From an uncultured Candidatus Melainabacteria bacterium (lineage in GTDB: Bacteria > Cyanobacteriota > Vampirovibrionia > Gastranaerophilales > Gastranaerophilaceae): DNA of 64,000 nt. The stretch's first letter is position 1; each line of letters starts with the position of its first letter. Where the stretch lies: assembly GCA_934754515.1 (NCBI GenBank), contig CAKVIG010000003.1, positions 124,001 through 188,000 of the forward strand, given 5' to 3'. Below are positions 52,896 to 60,893 of this stretch, piece by piece. A model generated the notes under the pieces. It did not search any database and was not told the DNA's origin. It saw only the letters and a program-made list of their open reading frames with translations. A program made the translations under genes and the position numbers.

Positions 52896-53147
52896 CATGT
52901 CATCCGTCCCAATGTCTACGTGCGTAGCCCCAAACTCTACGCCCTACTTGTAGTTTCACCTAAAGGATGACCTGTTGCGTGCAAAATAAACATGGCATCC
53001 CACTCATGTCATCCGTCCCAATGTCTACGTGCGTAGCCCCAAACTCTTCGCCCTACTTGTAGTTTCACCTAAAGGATGACCTGTAGCGTGCAAAATAAAC
53101 ATAGCATCCCACTCTTGTCATCCGTCCCAATGTCTACGTGCGTAGCA
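52896..53147. repeat. Tandem 109-bp direct repeats, 2.3 copies
   Basis: Units start at 52896, 53005 and 53114 with CATGTCATCCGTCCCAATG (third unit CTTGTCATCC). Each contains the palindrome CTACGTGCGTAG and is bounded by GTCATCC and GGATGAC. Copies 1 and 2 differ by only a few bases, so the duplication is recent. The gap 52759-53431 contains nothing else except the hairpin AGCTATG/CATAGCT (53157-53185) and the promoter of the next gene. Confidence 0.9.
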
Positions 53148-53371
53148 CACAAAAAAAAGCTATGAACTTTTTATCGTGCATAGCTGTTGATTAGGGATAT
53201 GTGTATCGTCGTTTTTTAAGGAGTATAGATATATATTAGCAGTAGTTTTTTAAAATAAAATCATCAAAACGTATGATTTTCGTAACAAATCTTAACAAAA
53301 ATTTTAGTATTGATTAATATAACCTAAGTCGGCTAAAACCTTTTGATTAGACTCATTGGGTATTAGTATCA

Positions 53372-53399
53372 TTGAAAAAAGATTATTATATATTAGAAT
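53372..53399 (+). promoter_or_regulatory. Sigma-70-like promoter of the VKOR-queH unit
   Basis: TTGAAA (53372-53377), a 16-base spacer and TAGAAT (53394-53399) stand 33 bases before the ATG at 53432, giving a normal leader with GGGAG as the ribosome site. Confidence 0.6.
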
Positions 53400-53431
53400 T
53401 AGATAAGTAGACTAGACGGGAGTTGGGTTTT

Positions 53432-54622
53432 ATGAAAATTGATAAAAAGAAACTTGCTATACAAATCCTTACTTTTATAGGATTGCTGCTTTCAGTTAAG
53501 CTGGCATGCATATATTATGTTGCAAACTATGAAAAGTACGCACTTTCAAGCTTTTGTTCTATTAATGATTTTATTGATTGTGACGGTGCTGCAAGATCAA
53601 CTGTTTCTCAATTTTGGGGAATTCCACTTGCATATTGGGGAATTTTCTTTTATTTAACTGTTTTATTTATGACTGTTGTTGATTACTTCAAAAAATTCAA
53701 ATTGCTTAAGTTTTTGGAAGTTTTCAAAAACCCAATTTCTTATATTGGTATGCTCGGAACGATAGCTTTTATATGTTCTATGGTTTTAGCAGGGTTGAGT
53801 ATCTTTAAAATACACAAGCTTTGTATTTTATGCTTTATAACTTATTTTATTGATTTATTAATAGCTCTTGTTGCTTGTTCTGGTATGTTTAAAGAAATTG
53901 TTGCAGCTTTTAAAACAACATTTGCTGATTTTATTGCCGGTGCAAAACAGTATACCAAGACTTTCTTTGTATTAGTAATACTTGCAACTTCATTTTTGGT
54001 ATACAGCGGAACAACATATTGTTTTGTGCCTCATATCAAAAGACAGAAAGCTATATTAAAATATCGTGATATGAAATTTAATCCTTATAGAGTTAAAGGT
54101 AACTTGTTAGGTACTGAAAATGCTGATGTTACAATAGAACTTTATTCTGATTATGTTTGCCCGATTTGCTACATGGAAAATATAATGTTGCATGAAGCGG
54201 TTAAAGATTTCTCAAACATAAAAATAATTCACCACAATTTACCTTTTGATAAAGAATGCAATCCGTATGTTTCAACTAATATGCATCCAAATGCCTGCTT
54301 TATGGCAAGAGGTGCGATAGCAGCCGGCAAACAGGGTAATTATTGGGAAATGAGTTCGCTTTTATACGAAAATCAGCCTACAAAAATGGAAGATATGCTT
54401 AAGTTAGCAGAACAGTTGGGTTTTGATAAAGATAAATTTGTTAAAGATATGGAATCAGATACCGTTGCCAAAGAAATTGAAAATGAATTGGTAAAAGCAA
54501 ACAATCTTGGACTTGATAGCACACCAACCATCTATATTAACGGCGACCAAATTATTGGTATCAAACCATATTATGAGTTGAAGGATTTGTTAATTGAACA
54601 TGGAGCAAAACCTAGAAAATAA
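53432..54622 (+). CDS. VKOR-DsbA fusion, disulfide-forming oxidoreductase
   Basis: This protein makes disulfides in exported proteins using quinone. It has 396 residues from the ATG of MKIDKKK (GGGAG upstream); a TTG three codons earlier is less likely. The N-terminal VKOR domain has about five helices, the loop cysteines in SSFCSINDFIDCDGAA and the active CxxC in HKLCILCFITY. A linker (about 190-225) leads to a DsbA-like thioredoxin domain with CPIC in DYVCPICYMEN and the cis-proline region LDSTPTIYINGD. VKOR-thioredoxin fusions are characteristic of Cyanobacteria and relatives. Its end overlaps queH by 23 bases. Confidence 0.93.
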   Translation: MKIDKKKLAIQILTFIGLLLSVKLACIYYVANYEKYALSSFCSINDFIDCDGAARSTVSQFWGIPLAYWGIFFYLTVLFMTVVDYFKKFKLLKFLEVFKNPISYIGMLGTIAFICSMVLAGLSIFKIHKLCILCFITYFIDLLIALVACSGMFKEIVAAFKTTFADFIAGAKQYTKTFFVLVILATSFLVYSGTTYCFVPHIKRQKAILKYRDMKFNPYRVKGNLLGTENADVTIELYSDYVCPICYMENIMLHEAVKDFSNIKIIHHNLPFDKECNPYVSTNMHPNACFMARGAIAAGKQGNYWEMSSLLYENQPTKMEDMLKLAEQLGFDKDKFVKDMESDTVAKEIENELVKANNLGLDSTPTIYINGDQIIGIKPYYELKDLLIEHGAKPRK

Positions 54623-55151
54623 AATATTAATCCACGCTTGCTGTGGAATATGTTCAGGGTATCCTATCGCTTTATTAAAAGAGATGGGATATTTGCCTGT
54701 TGTTTATTTTTGCAATTCAAACATTGATACAGAAGAAGAATTTAATAAACGCCTAGAAGCTCAAAAAATTGTTTGCATGTATCATTGGGTGGACCTTATA
54801 GTTGAAAAATACAAACATGAAGATTATTTGAATGCAGTAAATGGTTTAGAATACGAACCAGAAAGAGGCAAACGCTGTGTTGAATGTATTCGTTTGCGCT
54901 TGCAACAAACTGTTAATAAAGCAAGAGAGCTTGGTATAAATAAATTCACAACCTCACTTGTAATAAGCCCGCATAAAAAATTTGAAATGATTTCTAAAAT
55001 TGGTAATGAACTTGCAGGTGATTTAGAGTTTGTTGCGATTGATTTCAAGAAAAAAGACGGATTTTTAAAAACAAATAAACTATCTAAAGAATTGGGAATT
55101 TATCGACAAAATTATTGCGGATGTGAATTTGCAAAATCTCATTTAAAATAA
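54600..55151 (+). CDS. queH: Epoxyqueuosine reductase QueH
   Basis: QueH (DUF208) reduces epoxyqueuosine to queuosine in tRNA, the non-orthologous alternative to QueG. It has 183 residues from the ATG of MEQNLENK. The conserved cysteines are in ILIHACCGICSGYP (near 13-17), RGKRCVECIRLRL (near 91-94) and YRQNYCGCEFAKSHL (near the C-terminus), which bind an Fe-S cluster and metal. TSLVISPHKKFEMI is also characteristic. The start lies within the VKOR gene, so the pair is cotranslated. There is no other que gene nearby. Confidence 0.93.
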   Translation: MEQNLENKILIHACCGICSGYPIALLKEMGYLPVVYFCNSNIDTEEEFNKRLEAQKIVCMYHWVDLIVEKYKHEDYLNAVNGLEYEPERGKRCVECIRLRLQQTVNKARELGINKFTTSLVISPHKKFEMISKIGNELAGDLEFVAIDFKKKDGFLKTNKLSKELGIYRQNYCGCEFAKSHLK

Positions 55152-55154
55152 AAT

Positions 55155-55934
55155 TTAGAACATGCCGGAGATTTGTGTCATAAAACGTTCAATCAGCACG
55201 CCCATGTATTCCGCCATTGGGCGCATAAACATTAGAGATAGAAGCAAGCCCAAATAAATTTTTAATGGCATTGAAACCATGAAAATGTTCATTTGCGGCA
55301 TCATTTTTGAAGTAAAACCTAACAAGACATCTGTAATAAACAATATACCAAATACAGGAAGAGCTATGCTTAAACCAATTCCGAATATTTGTCCGCTCAT
55401 TTGCACAATTTGTCCAACAAGCTCAGGAGAAAATGTAAATACATAGCCAACAGGCATTGATTTAAAGCTGTTATAAATCGCAGAAAACAACCATTGGTGC
55501 GCTCCTAAGCCTATAAACAACATAGATGCCAAATAGGTATAAGCTTGTGTAATAACAGGGGATTGTCCGCCGGAAGTCGGGTTTAATGCTTGGTCAGCAG
55601 ATAAGCCCATTTGAACGGCAAACGTATTTACACCCATTTCAATCCCTACAAACAAAATATTTGCGCAAAATCCCATTGCAAAACCAATTATAAATTCCTT
55701 AAAAAGAATTAAAGTTAAAGCAGGTACAGAATTTGGTACAACAAAGCTTGTATTATATTGAACTATCGGGAATAAAATAAAGGCAATACAAGCAGCAAGC
55801 CAAATTTTCACTTGCATTGGTATCGGATATGTTGAAAAAAGCGGTGCAGAGGCAAAAAGACCTGACAATCTTGTAAAAATTGCCATAAAAAGAATTATAT
55901 TGCTTACTGAAAACAACACATCCAAATTAAACAT
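55155..55934 (-). CDS. fliR: Flagellar export protein FliR
   Basis: This is an integral membrane part of the flagellar type III export gate. It has 259 residues and six to seven helices. The N-terminus LFMAIFTRLSGLFASAPLFS and the stretches EFIIGFAMGFCANILFVGIE and AVQMGLSADQALNPTSGGQS are strong FliR signatures; the C-terminus MPQMNIFMVSMPLKIYLGLL matches as well. It overlaps fliQ by one base. It is the last gene of the fliP-fliQ-fliR unit and converges with queH, with a three-base gap and no separate terminator visible. Confidence 0.94.
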   Translation of the reverse strand: MFNLDVLFSVSNIILFMAIFTRLSGLFASAPLFSTYPIPMQVKIWLAACIAFILFPIVQYNTSFVVPNSVPALTLILFKEFIIGFAMGFCANILFVGIEMGVNTFAVQMGLSADQALNPTSGGQSPVITQAYTYLASMLFIGLGAHQWLFSAIYNSFKSMPVGYVFTFSPELVGQIVQMSGQIFGIGLSIALPVFGILFITDVLLGFTSKMMPQMNIFMVSMPLKIYLGLLLSLMFMRPMAEYMGVLIERFMTQISGMF

Positions 55935-56209
55935 TATATAACACCTATCAATTGAGGAATCATATCCATAAATTCATTAAATGTCGTTATGAAAATACTC
56001 ATCATCCAAGGCATCAAGAATATCAATAAAATTACGCAGCCAACAATTTTTGGAACAAACGTTAATGTTGATTCTTGAATTTGTGTTACTGTTTGGAAAA
56101 TACTTACCAAAAGACCCAAAACTACACCAACGAGCAGAATTGGAACTGAGATTTCCAAAGTTAATATGAACATTTTCTGTAAAAGTGTTATTACTATATC
56201 TTGATTCAT
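55934..56209 (-). CDS. fliQ: Flagellar export protein FliQ
   Basis: This 91-residue, two-helix component of the flagellar export gate has the normal family length. Helix 1 is LEISVPILLVGVVLGLLVSI, followed by FQTVTQIQESTLTFVPKIVG, the most conserved part of the family, and helix 2 VILLIFLMPWMMSIFITTF. The start codon has only a weak ribosome site (AGAAAG). A palindromic repeat has been inserted in the 105-base gap after fliP. Confidence 0.93.
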   Translation of the reverse strand: MNQDIVITLLQKMFILTLEISVPILLVGVVLGLLVSIFQTVTQIQESTLTFVPKIVGCVILLIFLMPWMMSIFITTFNEFMDMIPQLIGVI

Positions 56210-56248
56210 TGTTTTACTTTCTACTTATTCTTTTGACTAACAAGAGTT

Positions 56249-56289
56249 GGTCATTCCCTCTCCTTACAGGAGAGGGCTAGGGTGAGGTG
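56249..56289. repeat. CACCTCACCC-family repeat, inverted, inside the fliPQR unit
   Basis: This copy is in the opposite orientation: GGTCATTCCCTCTCC, TTACA, GGAGAGGGCTAGGGTGAGGTG. It sits between fliP and fliQ. Confidence 0.85.
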
Positions 56290-56314
56290 TCTACACAAGC
56301 CTCACAACTTAATA

Positions 56315-57073
56315 CTAGGTTACAAAGCTTTCTACAAGCGATTTGACAACCAAATACCATCCGTCAACCATTACAAACATAATAAGTTTAAACGGTAAAG
56401 CAATCATGGTTGGAGGCAAAAACATCATACCCATTGATACCAGTACCGATGAAACTACAATATCTATAACAAGAAACGGAAGATAAACGACAAAACCTAT
56501 TGTAAAAGCAGTTTTAAGTTCGCTCAAAATAAATGACGGTAAAAGAACATAAGTCGGCACATCATCCTTGTTTTTTGGTTTTTCTATTTTCGCCATTCTT
56601 ACGAACAACGCCAATTCTTTTTCATGCGTCTGTTTAAACATAAATTTACGAACAGGCTCAATCCCTCTATCAAGCGCAACCTGTTGAGTAATTTGATTAT
56701 TCATATAAGGTTGAAGCGCCTTTTCGTTAATTTCATTAAAAGTCGGTGCCATTATAAAGAACGTTAAAATTAACGCCAAACTTGTAATAACTTGGTTAGG
56801 AGGAAGGTTGCCCGCCCCGATAGCTTGTCTTGTAAGCGACAAAACTACAACAAGTCTTATAAAGCTCGTTGTCATAATCAAAATACTTGGCGCAAGTGTC
56901 AAAATAGTTAACCAAATGAGAATTTGCAAGCCATTTGTAAAATCTTGCGGAGTATTTGCCGTACCTAATCCAATATTTATATTCGGAAATGTCATTGCAG
57001 CATTTGACGGCATAATTGAAAACAAAAACAGCCCAAATACCCCTCCCCACTTCTTTATATCTGATAACTTCAT
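56315..57073 (-). CDS. fliP: Flagellar export protein FliP
   Basis: This core subunit of the export gate has 252 residues. A cleavable signal peptide (FGLFLFSIMPSNA near residues 14-26) precedes the first membrane helix, as in other FliP proteins. Signatures are TLAPSILIMTTSFIRLVVVL, LTRQAIGAGNLPPNQVITSLALILTFF (positions 79-105), TYVLLPSFILSELKTAFTIG and VVSSVLVSMGMMFLPPTMIA. AAAGGA precedes the ATG. FliO is not visible upstream. Confidence 0.95.
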   Translation of the reverse strand: MKLSDIKKWGGVFGLFLFSIMPSNAAMTFPNINIGLGTANTPQDFTNGLQILIWLTILTLAPSILIMTTSFIRLVVVLSLTRQAIGAGNLPPNQVITSLALILTFFIMAPTFNEINEKALQPYMNNQITQQVALDRGIEPVRKFMFKQTHEKELALFVRMAKIEKPKNKDDVPTYVLLPSFILSELKTAFTIGFVVYLPFLVIDIVVSSVLVSMGMMFLPPTMIALPFKLIMFVMVDGWYLVVKSLVESFVT

Positions 57074-57171
57074 TATATTTCCTTTAAAAATCGACTATAC
57101 CTCAATAATATGCTAACAAATTGAAGTAAGTCATGGCAAATCATTAAGTTTTATTGCAAAATTTCTAAAAA

Positions 57172-57390
57172 TTAACTTACAAATGCTCTTGCCAAAAGTT
57201 CTGCCGGTTCGGCTATTGCAGTAGAATATTCAATAAATTCGTTATCCGGTGCAAAATATTTACGCATCGCAGAACGGTTTGTTATCTTTTCATAACAAAC
57301 ATACGAATCAACATTGTCCTTCAAGTAGCCAGCAAAAATACGCTGCTTGTGGGACAAATTATAGTCCTTCAAGTTTTTGACGATATACAT
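57172..57390 (-). CDS. Small orphan protein, 72 residues
   Basis: I do not recognise this protein. It is soluble, with an even mix of charged and aromatic residues (YIVKNLKDYNLSHKQRIFAG, then DSYVCYEKITNRSAMRKYF) and an Ala-rich C-terminal helix (STAIAEPAELLARAFVS). TATAAT lies eight bases before the ATG with AGG between them, so it is either leaderless or has a very short leader. It stands alone between the fliP and bioB promoters. Confidence 0.55.
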   Translation of the reverse strand: MYIVKNLKDYNLSHKQRIFAGYLKDNVDSYVCYEKITNRSAMRKYFAPDNEFIEYSTAIAEPAELLARAFVS

Positions 57391-57548
57391 ATACCTATAT
57401 TATATATCATATTGATATAGATTTGCATGATAATGCAATAAATATTTACAAAAGATTTATTTAATAATAGTTGTTTTTGTCTTAAAATTTTAGTCGTAGG
57501 TCATATTTGACTTTTTATTAAATATGACAAACCTTAGAAAGGATAGTT

Positions 57549-58475
57549 ATGTTATCAAAACAAGAATTATTAGATTTATATAATATGGATTTAGATGTTC
57601 TTTTAAATGAATCAAAAAAATATTTAAAAGATGAAGTTGAATTTTGTTCAATCATCAACGCTCGTTCAGGCAAATGTTCACAAAACTGTCGCTATTGCGC
57701 ACAAAGTTCACACTACAACACTGATATTGAATCATTTCCGTTGATTGACGTTGAAACAGTTGTAAAAGCTGCACACGATAGCGTAAATAATGGTGCAAAC
57801 AGAGTTGCAATCGTAACTTCAGGCAAAACCCCCGATGAAAGCGATTTTGACACAATGCTTGATATGATTAAAGCATTAAACAAAGAAGGCATTAAAAGTT
57901 GCGCCAGTATTGGAATTTTAAACGATGAGCAGGCTAAAAAACTTGCAGAAGCAGGGCTTGTTCGTTTTCACCACAATATAAATACTTGCAAATCTTATCA
58001 CCCTCAAATTTGCACAACTCATACTTATGAGGATAGATTAAATACAACAAAGCTTGTAAAAAAATACGGTATGGAATTATGCTCAGGCGTTATTCTCGGT
58101 ATGGGCGAAAGTGTAGAGCAGAGAGTTGAAATGGCTATGGAGCTTGCAGAAATTAATCCTGAGAGTATTCCTGTTAATATTTTGACGCCAATTAAAAATA
58201 CTCCGTTTGAAAATTACGGTGATAAAATCGACGAAGAAAATGTTTTGAGAACTTTGGCAATATTTAAAATCGCTTGTCCAAATGCCTCAATCAGAATTGC
58301 AGGCGGCAAAAAAGCCAGACTTTCGGAAGAAACTATTGAAAAAGCATTTAGATATTGCGTAGATTCAACTATTGTCGGTAATTATTTAACAACAACGGGC
58401 TTTTCTCCGAAGGATGATGAAAAATTAATAGCAAAAATAGGCAGAAAAAGATGTCGCTCTTTAGTTTGTTCTTAG
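57549..58475 (+). CDS. bioB: Biotin synthase
   Basis: This radical SAM enzyme inserts sulfur into dethiobiotin. It has 308 residues. The SAM cluster motif is GKCSQNCRYCAQSSHYN (Cys43, Cys47, Cys50), followed by VAIVTSGKTPDE, FHHNINTCKSYHPQICTTHT with auxiliary-cluster cysteines, ELCSGVILGMGES and ASIRIAGGKKARL with the conserved Arg. AGAAAGGA lies before the ATG. Other bio genes are not nearby. Its 3' end overlaps the start of a ChrA-type transporter gene by 25 bases, an unusual partner. Confidence 0.95.
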   Translation: MLSKQELLDLYNMDLDVLLNESKKYLKDEVEFCSIINARSGKCSQNCRYCAQSSHYNTDIESFPLIDVETVVKAAHDSVNNGANRVAIVTSGKTPDESDFDTMLDMIKALNKEGIKSCASIGILNDEQAKKLAEAGLVRFHHNINTCKSYHPQICTTHTYEDRLNTTKLVKKYGMELCSGVILGMGESVEQRVEMAMELAEINPESIPVNILTPIKNTPFENYGDKIDEENVLRTLAIFKIACPNASIRIAGGKKARLSEETIEKAFRYCVDSTIVGNYLTTTGFSPKDDEKLIAKIGRKRCRSLVCS

Positions 58476-58999
58476 TTTTTGTAAAAATCGGTGCGATTCT
58501 CCTTGGTGGCGGATATGTAATTTTGCCGATAATGACAAGCGAATTTGTTGACAAAAGAAATCTAGTAAGCCATGACGACATAATCGACTATTTTGCGCTT
58601 GCACAATCACTTCCGGGAATTATTGCTGCTAATATGTCTATGTTTATCGGCTACAAATTGCGCGGTAAATGGGGCGCAATTTTAGCGATGGTTGGCGTTA
58701 CATTTGTTCCATTTTGGAGTATTGTTTTGCTGGCTTCAATTTTAGGGACTTTGGTTAATAATTCATACGTGCAAGGCGCGCTTTGGGGAGTTGGAGTTGC
58801 AGTAATTGCTTTAATCGTTTTAACCGTGCGTGAAATGTGGCAGAAATCGAACAAAAACGCATTTTTCTATACAATTTTTATTTTAACCTTGCTTGCACTT
58901 TTGATATTAAAAATCACCCCAATTCAAAGTATCGTAATTTTTACTTTAATTGGAGTTGCTTATAAACGTTTAACTCTAAAAAAGGAGGAGATTGAATGA
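58451..58999 (+). CDS. ChrA-type transporter, first half protein
   Basis: This is a CHR-family membrane protein of 182 residues with five to six helices. The motif LLGGGYVILPIMTSEFVDKR with LAQSLPGIIAANMSMFIGY is the family's repeated half-domain. Short CHR proteins work as pairs, and the second half follows directly with an ATGA overlap. The name chromate transporter is historical; anion or sulfate-related transport is equally possible. Its start lies inside bioB, so expression may be coupled to biotin synthesis. Confidence 0.88.
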   Translation: MSLFSLFLVFVKIGAILLGGGYVILPIMTSEFVDKRNLVSHDDIIDYFALAQSLPGIIAANMSMFIGYKLRGKWGAILAMVGVTFVPFWSIVLLASILGTLVNNSYVQGALWGVGVAVIALIVLTVREMWQKSNKNAFFYTIFILTLLALLILKITPIQSIVIFTLIGVAYKRLTLKKEEIE

Positions 59000-59520
59000 T
59001 TTATCTTCAACTTTTTTTAGAATTCTTTAAAATCGGTTTGTTCTCGTTTGGTGGCGGATATGCAACAATTCCTTTTTTGTACCATATTTCACAAGTTTAT
59101 AATTGGTATTCACTTGATGAATTAACTCAAATGGTGGCAGTAGCTTCTATTACTCCGGGACCTGTTGGGATTAATGTTGCGACTTATGCAGGATTAAAAA
59201 GCGCAGGCATTTTAGGCTCAGCTTTAGCAACAACCGCAGAAATGTTGCCATCACTATTCTTGGTAATTATTGTATCTAAGCTTCTTAAAAAATTCAGTGA
59301 TAATTTTTATGTTAAATCAACGATAGAAACACTAAAACCTGTAAGTTGCGCGCTTTTGACTTCTGTTGCGATTGGGTTATTAAAGCCTGAAATCAGAGAT
59401 ATAAAAGCAATGATTTTGCTGGGAGTTTTAATTTTGTTGAGTTGGAAATCTAAGCGCGACCCGTTGTATTATATTTTGATTTCGGCGGTTGTAGGTGTGT
59501 TGTTGGTGTTTGTAAGATAA
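58996..59520 (+). CDS. ChrA-type transporter, second half protein
   Basis: This second CHR half-protein has 174 residues. FFKIGLFSFGGGYATIPFLY and ASITPGPVGINVATYAGLK match the GGGYA/PxPG motifs of the family. It overlaps the first half by four bases, with GGAGG upstream of its ATG, and probably forms a heterodimer with inverted topology. The repeat-type terminator GTCGTGTTCAA/TTGAACACGAC lies about 100 bases downstream. Confidence 0.88.
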   Translation: MIYLQLFLEFFKIGLFSFGGGYATIPFLYHISQVYNWYSLDELTQMVAVASITPGPVGINVATYAGLKSAGILGSALATTAEMLPSLFLVIIVSKLLKKFSDNFYVKSTIETLKPVSCALLTSVAIGLLKPEIRDIKAMILLGVLILLSWKSKRDPLYYILISAVVGVLLVFVR

Positions 59521-59557
59521 TAATTGAAATTCTACCCTCTCCCAAAAGAGTTTTTTT

Positions 59558-59605
59558 TATTATGGATTGCCACGAAAATCAAAGATTTTCTCGCAATGAC
59601 ATCAA
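59558..59605. repeat. TCATTGCGAG-family repeat, inverted
   Basis: ATTATGGATTGCCACGAAAA, an inner GAAAATC/GATTTTC stem and TCTCGCAATGACAT is the opposite-strand relative of the element at 25376-25418. Another motif, GGTAGGGTGGGAAAAGCGTG (from 59661), matches one near 25424. Confidence 0.8.
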
Positions 59606-59620
59606 GCCGGTAGTCTGTAG

Positions 59621-59657
59621 GTCGTGTTCAACGTTTTTCATTGAACACGACTTTTTT
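59621..59657 (+). terminator. Terminator after the ChrA genes
   Basis: GTCGTGTTCAA / TTGAACACGAC, an 11-bp stem with a nine-base loop, is followed by six T's. Confidence 0.8.
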
Positions 59658-59789
59658 AGCCGGTAGGGTGGGAAAAGCGTGAGCGGTTCACACCTTTTTT
59701 AATTTTTCGCTACAAAAATTTGCACCATAAATTTTAAAAATTTTCATGCGTTTAAGATTAAATATATTTTGTAAAATATATTTAATTAT

Positions 59790-59954
59790 CTAGCTTGCTC
59801 TACGCATTAAATCTGAAAGTTTAACGTTTTTATTCTTGATTGAAGGTTCGTTTTGCTTAACAACAGGAGTATCTTTTAATTGTGATAAGCCGATTTTTTG
59901 TGGTTCTTTTTCAAATATTAATATTTTATGCATTATTGTTTCAAATATACTCAT
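59790..59954 (-). CDS. Small basic protein, 54 residues
   Basis: This short gene has an excellent ribosome site, AAGGAG, eight bases before the ATG at 59954, and stops with TAG at 59790. The protein begins MSIFETIMHKILIFEKEPQK, continues with a Pro/Lys/Asn linker and ends KLSDLMRRAS. There is no signal peptide, and its hydrophobic N-terminal helix is amphipathic. I do not recognise it. It lies alone in the gap between the ChrA genes and the gene at 60082. Confidence 0.6.
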   Translation of the reverse strand: MSIFETIMHKILIFEKEPQKIGLSQLKDTPVVKQNEPSIKNKNVKLSDLMRRAS

Positions 59955-60081
59955 GATAGTCTCCTTAAGAATTATTATACACTAAGTTTTTAAATTCTTA
60001 TCATACATTAAAACTATTTTTTACTCCAAATTCATTACTCCTTATGATATGATGTAACTATACAATAATAGGGATAAGAAT

Positions 60082-60771
60082 TTGAATACAAGTTTAGATA
60101 AAAATTTTGATTTTGCCTGTGAACTTTCAGAAAAAGAATTTACTCACGAAGAATTATTAGAAATGTTAAACAATGGAAATATCGCAGAACGTCAAATAGC
60201 AGCTTTAAAATTTGACAAGGTTGAAAGCGAGATTGATGCCCTTGCTTTAATGAATAATTTAACAGGTTGTGATGGTAAAATCAGAGAAGCTGTCGCTTTA
60301 AGAATAAATCAACTTGTAGCAACTGAACTCGAATGTCGAAGTTATTTTAATTTCCCGCTTGTTTTTGCAGATGCAACAATTGATATAAATGCAAATATTT
60401 GTAGACTTGTTGTTGATAGTGCAAAACTTCTTAAAAAAGAATCTAATTTCACACATATTTATGTGCAAAGAATTTTGGAATTTACTCAAGATGCGTTTGA
60501 TGAGTTAGATAGATTTATTTTTAGAGATAAAAAATATGTTATTAATAAACAACTTTTTAAACTCTATTGGTGTTTAGAAACTTTGCAGAATTTTTATATG
60601 GATATAGAAAAATCAACGCTTGAAGATATTTTGAGAAAGGGCGCAGAACAAAATGAATATACAATTCGCGAAAAAGTAGCTCAAGTGGTGAAGCTTTCCG
60701 GCGACTTCCAAGAGTTAGCAGAAAAATTAAAGTTTGACGAAAATTATTATGTAAGAGCTGTATTTAGTTAA
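60082..60771 (+). CDS. HEAT-repeat-like helical protein, 229 residues
   Basis: I do not recognise the family with certainty. The likely start is a TTG with AGGGAT about eight bases upstream. The protein is all helical, with HEAT-like units such as NNGNIAERQIAALKFDKVES, DGKIREAVALRINQLV and YTIREKVAQVVKLSGDFQEL, then YYVRAVFS. It should be a soluble protein-binding scaffold. No signal peptide, no membrane segment and no catalytic motif is seen. Promoter-like TACAATAAT stands just upstream. Confidence 0.65.
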   Translation: MNTSLDKNFDFACELSEKEFTHEELLEMLNNGNIAERQIAALKFDKVESEIDALALMNNLTGCDGKIREAVALRINQLVATELECRSYFNFPLVFADATIDINANICRLVVDSAKLLKKESNFTHIYVQRILEFTQDAFDELDRFIFRDKKYVINKQLFKLYWCLETLQNFYMDIEKSTLEDILRKGAEQNEYTIREKVAQVVKLSGDFQELAEKLKFDENYYVRAVFS

Positions 60772-60852
60772 AAACTGCCTCTTTTCTCGCATAGCATTTT
60801 TATGAAGTTTTGTAACGAATTTTACGATGGTTGAAATTCGTTATTTTTTACA

Positions 60853-60870
60853 TACTTTATATATATGTAA
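60853..60870 (+). promoter_or_regulatory. 18-bp promoter-like module shared with 19702-19719
   Basis: TACTTTATATATATGTAA is identical to the sequence before the Cys-repeat gene at 19742 and lies 23 bases before the ATG at 60894. Confidence 0.5.
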
Positions 60871-60893
60871 GACTAAGATGGAAGAAGTAAATT

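Noticed and set aside
52896..53147. CRISPR array
   Set aside because: The repeat period is 109 bp with conserved sequence throughout, no unique spacers and no cas genes in the window.
57549..58475. Radical SAM maturase for the Cys-repeat peptide
   Set aside because: The gene has all BioB signatures and lies 37 kb away from the peptide gene.
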